DNA from: Stramonita haemastoma
Taxonomy: Eukaryota > Mollusca > Gastropoda > Neogastropoda > Muricidae
Assembly: GCA_030674155.1 (NCBI GenBank)
Contig: CM060329.1
Location: 26,986,184-27,050,183, forward strand
Direction of reading: 5' to 3'
Length of the DNA stretch: 64,000 bases
Shown: positions 41,851-63,674 of the stretch, piece after piece
Layout of the letters: each line of letters opens with the position of its first letter
How positions within the stretch are numbered: position 1 is the stretch's first letter
Program-made: the position numbers and the translations under genes
The notes under the pieces: generated by a model
Told to the model about the DNA's origin: nothing
The model's input: the letters and a program-made list of their open reading frames with translations, nothing else
Databases searched by the model: none

Positions 41851-42205
41851 CCGGTATCCCCACGGGGAAAGGTTCGCATATGGAACTTTGGTTTATTGTC
41901 TCATCGATAAAAACTTGGTCGGGGAGAGGAGTCGGGTTTCACCGTTACTAAACTCCGTGGTGGGGTGGGGGGTAGGGAGGGGGGGGGGGATTCAAACCAT
42001 TGATCGTTAAGATCACGCTCTACCGATCAGGCAGTGAGAGAGAGGGTGTGTACTGTGCCAGGGTCAGCTTGGTCACCCATGACACGCTGTCTGAAACAGT
42101 CAGAGCAGTGCCAGCACAACTTCTCAATACAAGGACTTGGGGGAGAAGTTAAGTCAGGGATCACAGAGATTGTGTGTGTAGGAGGGGGGGGGGTGTAGGG
42201 GGGGA

Positions 42206-42210
42206 GGGTG

Positions 42211-42258
<48 letters not shown>

Positions 42259-42286
42259 TGTGTGTGTGTGTGTGTGATATTGTGGC

Positions 42287-42319
<33 letters not shown>

Positions 42320-42375
42320 CGCGCGCGTGACTGTGTGTTGTAGTGTGTGTGTGTGCGCGCGCTGTGCGTGTGCGT
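42206..42375. repeat. (GT)n/(GC)n microsatellite
   Basis: Interrupted GT with GCGC segments at 42311-42326 and 42355-42361; strongly alternating purine-pyrimidine. Confidence 0.95.
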
Positions 42376-42489
42376 GTGGATAAGATTTCGTAATTTATCT
42401 CCGATTTCGGGTTTTGCAGTGTGCAGCCACCATGTCCATGAGTCCCTTAGAAGAAACCGCTACCTGTGTATGCTAGTCTGCTTTTCTTC

Positions 42490-42810
<321 letters not shown>

Positions 42811-42814
<4 letters not shown>

Positions 42815-43320
42815 CGAACTCGAAAGATTTATTCACAAAAAGGCCATTGGCCCATACATGAAGGGGGTTGCCGAATTGCTTAGTTTGGTGATGGATCAAA
42901 AACAACAGTAATAACAACAACAACAACAACAATAAAATTATAACAAAAGAGTCAGTTACAAAAAAGTGACTTACGATAACAAAATATCCCTTATTCTGAA
43001 AGCTTTACCCAAATATAAAGTCAGGCTACGCACAACCTCAGGCTGACTTGACGCCATGAGTAAACAGTCTAAATGAATTAGGCTGTCTACTATATTTTAC
43101 AGGGATATAATTCTGCCTAATGTCCTCTAACACTGGACAGCATAACACAAAATGTACTTCATACTCAGGAGCTTGTTTATATAATGGGCATAGTAATCTG
43201 GGGTCATCAACATCATATTCTCTGTATCTGAATTTATGAACATTTATATCTGATACACCAAGTCTAAACTTAGACATAATTCTTTTCAAATGAATGTCCA
43301 AATCAAGCTTTAGTTAAGGT
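42811..43320 (-). pseudogene. LINE 3'-terminal fragment (pol C-terminus and 3' UTR)
   Basis: The minus frame 43038-43301 reads KFRLGVSDINVHKFRY, then LCPLYKQ...EYEVHFVLCCPVLEDIR. This is the C-terminal cysteine-containing region of a non-LTR pol. A 3' UTR follows and ends in GAATAAATCTTTCGAGTTCG at 42811, directly against the (GA)n tract. 5' truncated. Confidence 0.65.
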
Positions 43321-43359
43321 TTGACATCATGTGAACTTATAAATTGTCTATACATTGAT

Positions 43360-43374
43360 AAAGAGAGAGAGAGA

Positions 43375-43443
<69 letters not shown>
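43360..43443. repeat. (GA)n microsatellite
   Basis: GA with three single-A slips. Confidence 0.95.
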
Positions 43444-43444
43444 T

Positions 43445-43945
43445 AGTGTGTGTGTGCTGTGTTTTGGGGGATGAAATATTTTTTTCTGAAATGTTCTGCT
43501 TTTTTTCTAACATAAACAAAGAAGTTTTGCTCAAATAAATATCAACTGTACTTTTTCTTCAGAGGTCAGAACTTTTTTTATAGCAAGCTTTTTTGTTCTT
43601 GCCTTCTGTCTTCATAGGAAATGCAGAGTAAAGAATTGACCAATAATAACATGTCCAGCTCCAATGTTGACCTTACACAGAGTAGCCCCCTCGGTCACGA
43701 AAATCGATCGTCCTGTGTGCTATGGTACTTTGCTCGGGTCAAAAAGATAAACTTCACACTTTGCAATAGCACAGCCGCCAAGGATTAAATTCTGACATGA
43801 AGAGTGACAGCAGGCCAGTTTGTATACAGATACTTACTATCGCAGTGAACACTATTATCGTGGGAAACAATGAATCTGTGCCCCCTGGGAGTTATGGCAA
43901 ACAGTAAAGTGATGCAAGACTCCTGGAATACTTTAAATCTTCCAT
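43445..43945. other. No gene recognised
   Basis: Unique-looking sequence without an exon-like block. Confidence 0.35.
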
Positions 43946-43947
43946 AT

Positions 43948-44330
43948 CCCCCCCCACCCGCCCACCCCCCTCTCCTACCCCTCCCTATCCCCCCTGCCTA
44001 CCCCCTCCCCTCCTCCCTCCCCACCTTGCTTGCTCCCCTCCTCCTCTTTTACCTACCTCTCCCCCTCCTTCCTATCCCCTTCTCCCTCCTTGCTCCTCCC
44101 CCCTCCTGCCTATCTTATCCCATCTCCTCCCCTCTCTACTTATCCCCCTCCTCCCCATCCCCCTGCCTATCCCCCTCCTCTCCAAAAAAAGCAACAAAAA
44201 AAAAGCACAAACATGGGAAGATAGACAACACATCTCCTCCAAAGCTCGGAGGATTAGAAGTTAGGGGGTGATCCCCATAGAGGTCTGCCATTCCTAATTC
44301 AAAGCTTAAGTTGTTGCCTTCATAGTTTTG
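43948..44330. repeat. Left arm of a long inverted repeat (C/T-rich part plus ~120-bp unique part)
   Basis: A C/T tract (43948-44180) is followed by a unique block at 44210-44330 (GATAGACAACACATCTCCTCC, GATTAGAAGTTAGGGGG). This block returns in reverse complement at 46625-46745. Confidence 0.75.
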
Positions 44331-44885
44331 CAACATATTATTACACTAACATTTCCACACTTTACAGGTTCTTTTCCTATGTGTGCTCAGAATTTTTTTT
44401 TTAAAAAGCTTAATCTTAAACATTTCTTATCACCATATACTTGTTTCAGACAGGTAAACAGCAGTCTACAATTTTATATAAAAAAATTGCTGCTTCATTT
44501 ACATTAGATACAGATTTTCCTCTGGACTTCTGAGTAACTTCAAACAATAAAAAGGAACATAACTGTTATGACAGCCTTTGAAGGGGGGTAATATTGCCTT
44601 AAAATAAATTAACGTTTTATCAGCATATAGAATGTGTCAGAAATTCTAAATACATGCAGCATAAATTAACACAGGTAAAACAACTTACAGTTTGAAGACA
44701 GTTGCCAATGGCAAATTTGTTATCTGGGGGCAAGGCAGGGACAGATAAGAAATGAAACAGGAGGGGAAATTTTTATGTTTGAAATAAGTATATCTTGAGA
44801 CTGGAATGAAAACTGTCATAAGCAGGCTTTTAGGGAAGTGAGAGAGGAGGGTAATTCCAGACCAATAGACCAGAAATAGAGAAAG

Positions 44886-44955
44886 AGAAAAAAACACACA
44901 CACACACAAAACACACACACACACCACGCACGCACGCACGCACGCACGCACGCAC
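44886..44955. repeat. (CA)n and (CACG)n microsatellite
   Basis: Short CA run, then CACG/GCAC repeats. Confidence 0.9.
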
Positions 44956-45129
44956 AATTCAAGATTTAATTCCTTTCACCCCTTTTGTGGCATGGAAGAG
45001 AAATGAATTCAACAATACTAATATTAGTATTATCAATACTAATAGGAACTGAAAAGCAACATTTCATTGCAAAATGATAAACAAACAATATTAAAGACTC
45101 CAGACATTTTACAATATATCAGTTTCTGT

Positions 45130-46205
45130 AAAAGACACACTCTACACTTGTGAAAGACAACAAAATGAAATTTCTAGAAAAACCTTCAAATGTTATGAGC
45201 TTTGAGGGAGACAGGAGAACTTTTCAAGATTTACATTTCCACAGACTGCAAAAATCATAACTGGACATGGGTTGAAAAAAAATGCTGAGGAATAAAATCT
45301 TGTAAATGTTTAAAGTAGGAAACATTCCATGATAAGAATAAATTTTTCACCTAAAACAGACATATTACATTTTGAACATACTCTTTCTTCCCGTTGTATG
45401 CTATGGAAACATCCAATCAATAGAAAGCTTGTGACAACTGCAACTAAATTTCATACGACTAAACATACACATCTGGCAAACAAGTTATATATTTTTCCAT
45501 ACTAAAATTGGTTTTATAGATTTTGTACCAAGGGCATCTACTGTTATCCCACAGCTCAGCTCTCCATTTATTAACAAACTTTCCTGTCAAGAACGTTTTG
45601 ATGATTACATAAACTGGTAGAATTGATAGTTGAACAAAACTGTCTCTCCCATAGAGTCAAATCTGCTGTGCACTAAAATGTTCTGTATCTTTTTTAGCCA
45701 TGCTGATTGAATCAGAGATTTTCAACTAAATCTTTCATCCTCTGGTAAACATTTGAGGATAGCTTTCCAGGATGAAAGTCAAGGGCTACATCCAGAAACC
45801 AACCTTTGGAACAGAAATAGACAAGGAGTATCTGCCCCCTTCTCCATATACTAACGAATTTGACATCGTATGCTTTAAACGAAAAACTTATTTGAAAAAA
45901 TTTAACTGGACCTTTTTAATCATTACTACGCTTTCATAACCCAAAATTTCACACCCATACAACAGAACAGGTAAAACAGTTTTATCAACAAATCAAATAT
46001 CACATGTATAGGTAGTTCTCTTTGCCATGCAGTCCTTATCAGACTAAACATGACTTTAGTAGCTTGATTAAGCATTTTCCTTACATTTTGCAAAACTGCC
46101 ACTCTCAATGAAAATAATTCCTAAGTATTTAAAATAGTTAACAACTTCCAAAGTTTTTCCTCCATAAATAAACATGCTACAAGATCTTTTTTGGCAAAAT
46201 ATCAT
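45130..46205 (-). pseudogene. LINE pol fragment: RT thumb to C-terminal cysteine domain
   Basis: Minus strand, in shifting frames: GGKTLEVVNYFKYLGIIF (46.1 kb), NQATKVMFSL, DKTVLPVLLYGCEILGYE (45.97 kb), RKFVNKWRAELW (45.6 kb), KTNFSMEKYITCLP (45.5 kb), then CNMSVLGEKFILIMEC (45.3 kb). This is the expected collinear order of a non-LTR reverse transcriptase C-terminal half. Many frameshifts and stops; dead copy. Confidence 0.75.
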
Positions 46206-46208
46206 GAT

Positions 46209-46212
<4 letters not shown>

Positions 46213-46267
<55 letters not shown>

Positions 46268-46287
46268 CACACGCGCAACACACACAC

Positions 46288-46339
<52 letters not shown>
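46213..46339. repeat. (CA)n microsatellite
   Basis: About 60 CA units with GC and AA interruptions, inside the LINE remnant. Confidence 0.98.
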
Positions 46340-46341
<2 letters not shown>

Positions 46342-46624
46342 CTGTGTGGCTATTTCATATCAATATTACTTCCCCTTTAGAGACTATCTTAAACAATTCA
46401 ATCCCTTTTATTTGTTTAAAGTTGCTTAGTTGTCCAGATAAAAGTTGCCATATCATGGAAAAGAAGCAACAACTTTTATATGAATTTGTAGGAATTGCTG
46501 TTTACCTGTCTTGAACAAGAATAAGATGAAGTTAATGATTGTAAATATTTTTTTTTTTCATTTTCAAACTAATATAGGAAAACAGCTTCAAAATTTGGAA
46601 TTGTTTGTTTGATAACATGCCATG

Positions 46625-46990
46625 AAAATTGGATTGCGGTAACTTAAGCTAAGTTAGGAATGACAGATCTCGACAGGGATCTCCCCCTAACTTCTAATCT
46701 TCTGAGCTTTGGAGGAGATGTGTTGTCTATCTTCCTGTGTTTGTGCCTGGAGGAGGGGGAAGAGGAGGCGGCCCAGGACAGGAGGGGGGAGGATAGGACA
46801 GGAGAGGGGGGAGGATAGGACAGGAGAGGGGGGAGGATAGGACAGGAGGGGGGGGAGATAGGACAGGAGGGGGGGAGATAGGACAGGAGGGGGGGGAGAT
46901 AGGAAGAGGAGGGGGGGGAGGGAGGGATGAGAGTATATTGGGGAGTGGGAAAGGTGTTAGGTAAAGAAGGTTTAACAGTGGAGGTTGGGG
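46625..46990. repeat. Right arm of the long inverted repeat plus G/A-rich ~22-bp minisatellite
   Basis: 46625-46745 is the reverse complement of 44210-44330 (about 80% by eye). The adjacent 46750-46925 array of GGAGGATAGGACAGGAG + GGGG units mirrors the C/T tract of the left arm. Confidence 0.75.
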
Positions 46991-47054
46991 GATAGGATGC
47001 TGGGGAAACTGGGCTTGTGGTTAAGTTGGAAGGGAAAAGAAGGTTATGTTTGAT

Positions 47055-47906
47055 CTATAATAAGTGGTGTAATTTTTTTTCAGCATCCACCAGTGCTTGG
47101 AACTTGTTTTTCAGCTGAAGGATGAAAGCACTCTTTGCTTTGGTGTCATGCAGCTTCTCCACACCAAACTGTTGTTGTCTCAATTTCCTAGATACATTTT
47201 CCCTCAGCTTTACTTTGAGGATGGCAGTGACAAGGTGGTGGTCACTGCCAACATCAGCTCCCCTCTTTACTCTTACATCTAGCAGCGATCTCCTCCATGC
47301 CCCATTGATCATCAGATGGTCGATCTGGTTCTTGTCTCTTCCATTGGGGGAACACCAGGTAAGCTTGTGGATTTCAGGGTGTGTAAACAGTGTCCCTCCA
47401 ATAATAAGGCTGTTTGTCATGCAGAGTTCCACCAGTCTCTCTCTGTTGTCATTCATGGTGCCACACCCTTCCTTTTCCATGGCTCTTTCTTGGCCTACAC
47501 TGTCATTTCCAGCTTTTGCGTTCAGGTCGCCCATTACAATCTTCATGTCATGGCTTGGGATATTTTCCAGTTCTGCTTGTAGTTGTGCATAGAATTCGTC
47601 TTTGTCTTCTTCTGCATTGCCGTTAGTTTGTGCGTAGCACTAGATGATGGTGGTGTCAATGTGTCTCCCCTTCATTCTTATCTTCATCAACCTGTTGTTG
47701 ATAGGTTTCCACTCCATCAGGCACTTCTCTATTCCTTTCTTCATGATGATGGTTACTCCTTCCCGGTGCTGGTTGTCCCTTCTGCCGCTGTACAGCACTG
47801 TCTCTCCTGTGTTGGTTTTGCATCTGCCTGATCCTGTCCATCGGCTCTCGCTGACTCCTAGGATGTGTAGGTTATTGTGTTTCATTTCAATTTTGACAGT
47901 AGACAT
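47055..47906 (-). pseudogene. LINE apurinic-type endonuclease fragment with one internal stop
   Basis: One minus-strand frame runs from 47906 to 47055, broken only by TAG at 47640-47642. It reads LHILGVSESRWTGSG, then after the stop CYAQTNGNAEEDKDEFYAQL, MKIVMGDLNAKAG and finally GADVGSDHHLV. These are the conserved endonuclease motifs of RTE/CR1-like elements. Both the start and the whole reverse transcriptase are missing. The single stop suggests the copy is not very old. Confidence 0.8.
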
Positions 47907-47909
47907 TCA

Positions 47910-48310
47910 CACTAATTTTTTTTTTTTTTTACTGAATACAGATGGTTTTTCTACTTTTAACGCAAACTAACCACCATAGCAGTTGTACTGACCTGACAGT
48001 TGGGTGGTGTAAGTGACAGGGGTGTGTGTTGACCTCCCGGGTAGCCAAACACCCGGTTTCTATGTACACGTGTTAGTGATTCTGCCTGTAGCGTATGTCC
48101 AAAAGTCTGTCACTTGTATAGATCTCTGTGTACCCAACTGTAGTACATTTTTGCATGTACATAAACGCAGCTATTCATTTACGCACGCATACACGTGTAT
48201 ACAACTTACTATGCACAATGCACGTATGCACGTGCTTTGTGCGATCAAACACACACACACACGCACACATGTGCGCGCGCCCATACACTCACGTGTGCGC
48301 ACATGCGCAT
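47910..48310. other. No gene recognised
   Basis: Mixed sequence with short CA/GC alternating runs from 48250. Confidence 0.35.
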
Positions 48311-48315
48311 GGATG

Positions 48316-48317
<2 letters not shown>

Positions 48318-48388
<71 letters not shown>
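48318..48388. repeat. (CT)n microsatellite abutting a SINE
   Basis: About 33 CT units; SINE-A copy 15 starts immediately after. Confidence 0.95.
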
Positions 48389-48390
<2 letters not shown>

Positions 48391-48546
48391 GAACATCTTA
48401 CACACACCTTAAATTCTGTTCCTTGTAAGAGTAGGCCATCGTGTGCCGGTGGGAACAGATGACATTTACAAAACTACATACACACGGGGAATGGATGTAA
48501 AAAAGCACATGAGTGCTTATTCCATCATCCTCGATATAAAAGAATA
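48389..48546 (+). mobile_element. SINE-A copy 15 (3' half)
   Basis: Starts at CAGAACATCTTACACACACC and ends at TCCTCGATATAAAAGAATAA. Confidence 0.85.
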
Positions 48547-48578
48547 ATCAAAGAATAATCAATCAGAGTAAGAGATAA

Positions 48579-48579
<1 letters not shown>

Positions 48580-48630
<51 letters not shown>

Positions 48631-48725
48631 CTCTCTCTCTCTCTCATCCTCTCTCTCTCTCTCTTCTATCTATCTATCATCTATCTATCTATCTACCTCT
48701 TTCTATCACATAACCATTATGTACA

Positions 48726-48781
<56 letters not shown>

Positions 48782-48920
48782 CACACAAACGCACTCTCTC
48801 TCTCTCTCTTTTACCTCTCTCTCTTTGTCTATCTACCTCTTTCTCTCCCATAAACATTATGTACATACACACATGCGCGCGCTCGCGCGCACACACAACA
48901 CACACACACACACACAAAAA
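48580..48920. repeat. (CT)n, (CTAT)n and (CA)n microsatellites
   Basis: CT 48580-48664, CTAT 48668-48692, CA 48722-48788, then CT and GC/CA mixtures to 48920. Confidence 0.95.
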
Positions 48921-48964
48921 CAAACACACGTTCATATGCATGCATGAATGCACACACACGCGTG

Positions 48965-49194
<230 letters not shown>

Positions 49195-49530
49195 GTGCAT
49201 ATTCACAGTGACAAGGATATAAACTTAATGCAGAGCAGGGGAGATAATAAAAAGACAACCAGCAGGACAGCGTTTTTTCATTGGGCCGTTTATTGCCAGA
49301 CCACGTCACACCAAAAATCCTGTAGAAAGCATCAATGAGAACCATTTATATAAAAAATCTGATGTCATGTTGTATTCTTCAAAATGCCAGTAAAAAAATA
49401 CATGCTGTCTGATAACTATTATGTTTGATAAGGAATTTATGCCACTGGCACGCAAAATTAATGAGCACATGCACATACTGGCACAAACACACATACACAA
49501 CGCACACTCACACATAACTCTTTCTCTCTT
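49195..49530. other. No gene recognised
   Basis: Unique-looking sequence; nothing identified. Confidence 0.35.
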
Positions 49531-49539
49531 CTTCCCTCA

Positions 49540-49544
49540 CACAC

Positions 49545-49576
<32 letters not shown>

Positions 49577-49611
49577 ACACTCACACCACACACACACACA
49601 CACACACACAC
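49540..49611. repeat. (CA)n microsatellite
   Basis: Interrupted CA run directly before SINE-A copy 16. Confidence 0.95.
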
Positions 49612-49862
49612 ACTCCACTCTCCCAAAAGTCCTTCGGTTGAGACTATAAACCGAGGCCCCGTGTGCGAACGCACGCAGAACATCTTGCGCACACGTTAAA
49701 TCCTGTTCCACTTTTCGAAGAAGTAGGCCATTGTGTGCCGGTGGGAACAGATGACAAAAATTACAAAACTGCATGGACACAGGGACTGGATGTAAAAAAA
49801 AAAAAAAAGCACACGAGTGCTTATTCCATTATCCTCGATATAAAAGAAAAATAAATGAATAA
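49612..49862 (+). mobile_element. SINE-A copy 16 (5' truncated)
   Basis: Starts at CCACTCTCCCAAAAGTCC and is near-consensus to the TATAAAAG end. Confidence 0.9.
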
Positions 49863-49869
49863 ACACACA

Positions 49870-50340
49870 TCATGATATAAAAGGGACAGGTGCAGTTGTA
49901 GCTGACAATGATGATAATGACGATGATGTCGACGAGGATGAATACACTGGTGAGGATAGAAAAGGCATGGACACTGGGCCCTGAGATGAAGCCATGACGT
50001 TCAAAAGGATTATCCTCATAGTGTAAAGAATGGTCAAGATCATCACAGTATCACACTCTGTGTCTTTGCCCTGGACAGGTCAACTGAAGCCACAGGGTTA
50101 AGATGGTCAGCTGTACACGTCTTCCTCACATCGCCATCATCAGTCAAAGGTCAAATTTAACTACAGCAATGAAAGAAACAGCAATACGGAAACACTATAA
50201 AAAAAAATCGGTAAACACTCACACATACATACACATAAGTATACACTCACAAATACATGCACACATAATTATACACATAATTATACACACACACCCTTGC
50301 GCACTAATATGCCTTCCTTGCCTGCAAGCACGCAACCCAT
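49870..50340. other. No gene recognised
   Basis: Between gene 1 and gene 2. A GATGAT-type run near 49905-49940; otherwise unremarkable. Confidence 0.35.
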
Positions 50341-50341
50341 A

Positions 50342-50353
50342 CCCCCCCCCCCT

Positions 50354-50399
<46 letters not shown>

Positions 50400-50412
50400 C
50401 CACACAAAACAC

Positions 50413-50483
<71 letters not shown>

Positions 50484-50660
50484 AATAACTGCTACTGCTG
50501 CTGCTTCTGTTTCTGCTGCTGCTGCTGCTGCTTCTGCTGGCTGCTGCTTCTACTGCTGCTGCTGCTATTGATGATCATGATAATGGTGATGTTGGTGGTG
50601 ACGTCGATAATGACAGTGGTGGTTGTGATAATGATGATAATAGCATTGACGACATTGACG
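50342..50660. repeat. (C)n-(CA)n-(TA)n-(CTG)n microsatellite block
   Basis: C run 50342-50352, CA 50356-50398, TA 50418-50477, CTG/CTT 50489-50570, then GAT/GTG mixtures. Confidence 0.95.
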
Positions 50661-50899
50661 ACATACATCGTTGTTAATTATCATGGTGACCACAACGATA
50701 ACTCAAAATCATCTTTCTGATACTATCATTCAATTTAACTCAAACCTCACTCCTGAAAGTCATCATTCATAACCACACAAACATTATGATGGAAACAGTC
50801 CCCTGTTTCACTTTCAGCTTCCCATATCAATGACGCTGCGTTCAGAATAGTCCGTACACGCTGTGTCATCTTTGGGAAGTGCAAAGGGAATGGAAGGAT

Positions 50900-52600
50900 C
50901 CTAATATTCTCTTAGCTGATGATTGACAAAAACAGAGTCCAAAGCGCCGCTCAACCCTCGAGTTCAGTTTCTTTGTTTCCTAGTATTGCCATTATGCCCA
51001 TGAGAGGAGATCAATATGTTTCTTTTTTTCTCAAATCATTCATCCTGTCTTTGGAAAAACGCTTTGCTGCTCATTTTCCAAGCTTGTGTTTATCTCCCCT
51101 AGCACTGCGGTCATGCCTATGAATGTGGCGAGGCATGTAGGCTATCAATCATTCTTTCTTTTATTCATTCAAATTCATACCTGGAAAAAAAGGCAGGACT
51201 CAACATGATGGTCGAGTTTCGAGTTCTGCCTGCATGGAGTAGTATAAAGAAATGAGTTTCCAAAGTTTATGGATTGATCCCTGTTTTCCTCTTTGTTCGA
51301 TCCCCTAAAACATATTTCACAAAATGCAGAGTTATAAACTAAATGCCCTCGGTGCTTACTGCACAGTCTGTTTCTCTTGAAGAAAGCACAAAACTGATAA
51401 TGGTTTGGGGTTTTTTTCTCGAAATTTTGGGGAAATATATTGACTGCGTTTTACCATGAGGGCAGAGCAGTGTTGATTAAGGACAAAAGATGTATGTGCT
51501 GCTCAACCCTCCAGTTACATTAATTTGTAAAAAAAAAAAAAAAAAAAAAAAACAACAACCGCAATTTCGCACCTGTGTGTAGCTCAATCCCCGAGCTGTG
51601 TTAATGATTAATCAGAAACATAACACAGCACACAAAAAAGAGATGAAACATAACACAGCGATACTTTGGTCAGTTTCTCGAGTTGTATCTCTGATTTACA
51701 AGAACATATACCACCAATACATTGCACATGTCTGGAATTGTTTTAATACTTGAAAGAATGCACAAAAATCGCTAATAGCTGTACAGTCCTCGAGTTGTCA
51801 TATGGATCAATAAAACATTAAAGGCCAATATGTCCCCAAATCCTCGAGATCTATCTACCAAAGATCAAAAAGACACATTACTCGCCAATTGGTAAAAAGG
51901 TCAGGTAAAGGTGTCCCATAACCCATGTGGTCGTAGGGGAGCAAGGCATCAGAGATCTCAGCTTCTCTTGGGGCCACCATTTTGAGGGCGGCGCCCATCT
52001 CCTCTCCCTCGCTGCTTTACCTTCCCTGACCCTAAAGAGGGCAGGGACCCATTTACAGCTGGGTGAACTGGGGGTCTGCACTGAAGCCAAGGCGCGTGCA
52101 CAGTCACCCATCCACTTGGTATCCACATTCAGCTTGGGGAAAGCGAGTGCTCTGACTACTGAGCCATCCCGACCCCTCGCCAATGTGATTTTCAAATCTG
52201 GAGTTTTATCAATGATTTAAGAGAACACATGACACACCAATACACCCCTCTGTCCTTACATTGTGACAATGATTGATGGAACACATGACGCGCCAAATTA
52301 ACGTTCAATCCTCGAGTTGTATCAATGATTAATAAATAAATCCATAACGAGTCAAACTGTTGAACAGCCCTCAAGCTGTGTCAAGAACCAATCAAACACA
52401 TGATGCGCTAATAATTATGTCGATCAGTTCTCCAGTTGTATCAATGATAAATCACGCACATGACGCGCCAATAAACCATTTAGGCCTCGAGTTGTGTGGA
52501 TGATAAAAAAATAAACGACTTAAAGCGCTGATGCACTCATTTCTCATATTGTTCAGACTATAAAGTATTCTTATTATCAAAGTCACGAGTTGTTCGCCGT
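50900..52600. repeat. Degenerate repeat field downstream of gene 2
   Basis: The motif CCTCGAGTTGTATCAATGAT, often followed by AATCA...ACACATGACGCGCCAATA, recurs about 10 to 12 times at irregular 50-120 bp spacing. Examples start at 51583, 51676, 51788, 52314, 52430 and 52488. It begins within 100 bp of the gene 2 stop codon on its 3' side. Confidence 0.65.
51890..52175 (-). mobile_element. SINE family C copy 2
   Basis: Flanked by the exact 9-bp duplication CTCGCCAAT (51881-51889 and 52176-52184). Minus-strand head GGGATGGCTCAGTAGTCAGA and body match copy 1 (GGCGGCGCCCATCTCCTCTC in both on the plus strand). Confidence 0.9.
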
Positions 52601-52607
52601 CTTTCTC

Positions 52608-62349
<9,742 letters not shown>

Positions 62350-62460
62350 TTTCACAGTCACGACAAAAGACTTGATCGTCCGCCACACTGCAACACACCA
62401 ACCACACACCGCGCGACGCCAAGCAACCACAATTTTCGTTTCCTTCGAACAGTTGCTCTT
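62350..62460 (-). promoter_or_regulatory. Putative gene 2 5' region
   Basis: Locally GC- and CpG-enriched (CGCGCGACGCC on the plus strand at 62409-62419) against an AT-rich background, immediately upstream of the gene 2 ATG. No TATA or CCAAT box is obvious. Confidence 0.3.
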
Positions 62461-62464
62461 GTAG

Positions 62465-62970
62465 GCCTAACCCTTACTCCACGCTGTCAGTCCATATATA
62501 CAAAACAAAACGAAAAAAACCCGAACTATTTAGTAGCTTGCATTCAAATCTTTCTAAGCATTCAATTCGTTCATTTTATTGAATAGTGCGTCGGAATCTG
62601 TATGTACACTGAGTGAATAGGACATTTTGCAAGGTGTAGGTGAAAAAGGATGAACAAACAGAGAGAACGAAGATTATGTCGCAATGTGAAAGTTAATACC
62701 GGTGTCGCCGGTTGACAAACTACTTCCCGGTTTAATGTGTCCCGACCAGGACAATTTTTGTTGTTTTTGGGTTGGATTTTTTCCTCTTTTTTTTTTTAAG
62801 GGAGAACGGAGTTCGGGTATTTTTGTTTCTGGTTTTAGGTCGTGGGTTTAATTCTCACCAGTATTAAATCAAAATAGTGATTATATATAATATATAATAA
62901 TAAAACATATATATATATATATAATATATATATATATATTAGTATTTTATTGGTCTAGTGGTTTAATAAC
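62465..62970. other. Unassigned upstream flank of gene 2
   Basis: AT-rich; a (TA)n run at 62884-62940. No gene recognised. Confidence 0.35.
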
Positions 62971-62974
62971 CATA

Positions 62975-63352
62975 CTTACCCTACCATACCATACCATACC
63001 ACACCGCACCATACCACACCATACACACACCCATACCAACATACCACCCCCACACATACCACACACACCACACCATACCACACCCTACCACACCACACCA
63101 TACCACACCATACCATACCATACCATACCACACCACACCACACCCACACCATACCACACCCACACCATACCACACCACACAATACCACACCATACCACAT
63201 CACACCATACCACATCACACTATACCACACTACACCACACCATACCACACCATACCATACCACACCATACCACACCATACCATACCACACCATACCACAC
63301 CATACCATACCATACCATACCATACCATACCATACCATACCACACCACACCA
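62975..63352. repeat. Pentanucleotide array (CCATA/CCACA)n
   Basis: About 75 units alternating between CATAC and CACAC forms of the pentamer. The VWYGM-type minus frames are this array. Confidence 0.97.
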
Positions 63353-63585
63353 GGATTGACAAAGCCGGACCTGTTCGTTTTTACAACTGTATTTCTTGAC
63401 TGGGAGTGGCAGGTATGAAGGTTTGGAGAGGGCCCACATTCATTACAGTGACGATGAAGACACGGATATGGGACCTGAACTATTCATAGTATTCATCCGC
63501 TGCGGTATTTTGATGGGGGTGGGGGGCGGGCTGCCAGACAGGGGGGGGGGGGGGGGGGGGTGAAGGGAGAGAGTAAAGAAGGAGG
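63353..63585. other. No gene recognised
   Basis: Contains a G run at 63541-63560. Confidence 0.35.

Positions 63586-63586
<1 letters not shown>

Positions 63587-63660
<74 letters not shown>
63587..63660. repeat. (GT)n microsatellite
   Basis: About 36 GT units with one TT interruption. Confidence 0.98.
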
Positions 63661-63662
<2 letters not shown>

Positions 63663-63674
63663 CTTGTTTATCCC

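Noticed and set aside
49870..49960. Acidic Asp-rich plus frame (DNDDNDDDVDEDE)
   Set aside because: GATGAT-type simple repeat with a stop shortly after; no exon boundaries.
62976..63362. VWYGM-type repeat protein on the minus strand
   Set aside because: Pentanucleotide array; 5-bp units give a 15-bp cycle that is open by chance.
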